Shown here: in pieces, positions 5,509 to 5,817 of the stretch
How positions within the stretch are numbered: position 1 is the first letter of the stretch
How the letters are laid out: each line of letters starts with the position of its first letter
The notes under the pieces: model-generated
What the model was told of the DNA's origin: nothing
The model's input: the letters and a program-made list of their open reading frames with translations, nothing else
Databases searched by the model: none
Assembly (NCBI GenBank): GCA_031264545.1
Contig: JAISDV010000054.1
Span: forward strand, 1-5,817
Direction: 5' to 3'
From: Oscillospiraceae bacterium
GTDB lineage: Bacteria; Bacillota; Clostridia; Oscillospirales; Oscillospiraceae
Length of the DNA: 5,817 nt
Position numbers and translations under genes: made by a program

Positions 5509-5577
5509 TTTAAGCGGAGACTTGCAGGCGCTTGTCTATGCGGCGCAAAAAATCAAACGAACAGGAGCGAAACGACG

Positions 5578-5817
5578 ATGTTTACAGAGAAAAAACCCGG
5601 CAAAAAAACCTTATCCTTTTTACTCGCGCTTATTATGGCGGCTGGGCTGTTGCCCGGCGGGCTTATCGCGCCGCTGACGGCGCACGCGGCGGGGACGGAA
5701 TATCACGTCCGGAACTGGAATCCCTACAATGCGTCCGGCAACCCGGACGGTTACCCCGCAACGCTGAGCGACGGGGATATCGTCTATCTAGAAGCCGCCG
5801 ACGGCCGGACGACGACC
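5578..5817 (+). CDS. secreted protein of unknown function, N-terminal part (runs off right edge)
   Basis: ATG 5578 opens an 80-codon frame with no stop before the window ends. AGGAG at 5563-5567 lies 10 nt upstream, slightly long but the only candidate. Residues 1-37 are a classical Sec signal peptide: a basic start (EKKPGKK), a hydrophobic core at about 12-31, and a likely cut after AHA (35-37). No lipobox is seen. The mature start, EYHVRNWNPYN, followed by an S-D-G-D-I-V-Y-L strand, recalls the opening of large clostridial surface proteins with beta-helix or repeat domains, but too little is present to assign a family. It may be another surface-layer or adhesin-like protein, in keeping with the SLH protein at the other end of the window. 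Confidence 0.85.
   Translation, partial: MFTEKKPGKKTLSFLLALIMAAGLLPGGLIAPLTAHAAGTEYHVRNWNPYNASGNPDGYPATLSDGDIVYLEAADGRTTT

Larger units (their letters stand above)
4824..5577. other. 754-bp gene-poor, repeat-rich intergenic stretch
   Basis: I find no credible gene here. The longest frame (plus, about 112 codons from 4842, TTG start) has no ribosome site, crosses the repeats, and reads as low-complexity translation. The content is repeats and dyads: AGTTGAC 7-mers, a 19-bp inverted repeat, a 12-bp-unit direct repeat, and small hairpins at 4977-4992 (AGGCTT/AAGCCT) and 5094-5109 (GCCGGA/TCCGGC). A 12-bp palindrome CGCAGGCCTGCG is at 5205-5216. The last 280 bp hold the promoter and leader of the gene at 5578. 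It could be a decayed non-autonomous mobile element, but no transposase or clear target duplication is visible. Confidence 0.6.

Noticed and set aside
5461..5577. c-di-GMP or other riboswitch before the secreted-protein gene
   Set aside because: Hairpins exist, but the conserved core sequences of known classes are not visible.

Overview
The window looks like chromosomal DNA of an anaerobic, GC-rich Gram-positive bacterium, most likely a clostridium of the Oscillospiraceae type. This is an inference. It rests on a GC-rich coding style with strong Shine-Dalgarno sites, a DUF3048 (YerB-type) lipoprotein, an SLH-domain surface protein and an NfnAB-type electron-bifurcating transhydrogenase. No species can be named from the sequence alone.

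Layout, left to right. (1) At 1-865, minus strand, is the N-terminal part of an SLH-domain surface protein that continues past the left edge. Its promoter is at about 1077-1106. The roughly 200-nt leader carries a 36-codon ORF with a near-ideal Shine-Dalgarno site and a perfect 10-bp dyad over its start codon. (2) At 1222-2295, minus strand, is a DUF3048-family lipoprotein followed by a long structured hairpin that probably ends its transcript. (3) At 2296-2560 is a divergent regulatory region in which two sigma-A-like promoters share the same -35 bases. (4) At 2561-4799, plus strand, are nfnA and nfnB with an 8-nt overlap, ended by a 17-bp bidirectional terminator whose left arm is the last codons of nfnB. 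(5) At 4824-5577 no convincing gene is present. The stretch holds several repeat families, including a 19-bp inverted repeat 411 bp apart and an 18-bp direct repeat made of a 12-bp unit, then a palindrome, a promoter and an attenuator-like leader. (6) From 5578 to the right edge is the start of a secreted protein.

Functionally, NfnA and NfnB should form a cytoplasmic flavin/iron-sulfur complex that balances NADH, NADPH and reduced ferredoxin. The flanking genes encode envelope proteins: an SLH-anchored beta-helix-like protein, a lipoprotein and another exported protein. Nothing ties the envelope genes to Nfn metabolically; the link visible in the DNA is the shared divergent promoter region. 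I see no complete novel multi-gene system, CRISPR array, transposase, tRNA or rRNA. The points most worth a second look are the overlapping divergent promoters, the SLH leader ORF with its dyad, and the repeat-rich 4.8-5.6 kb stretch.
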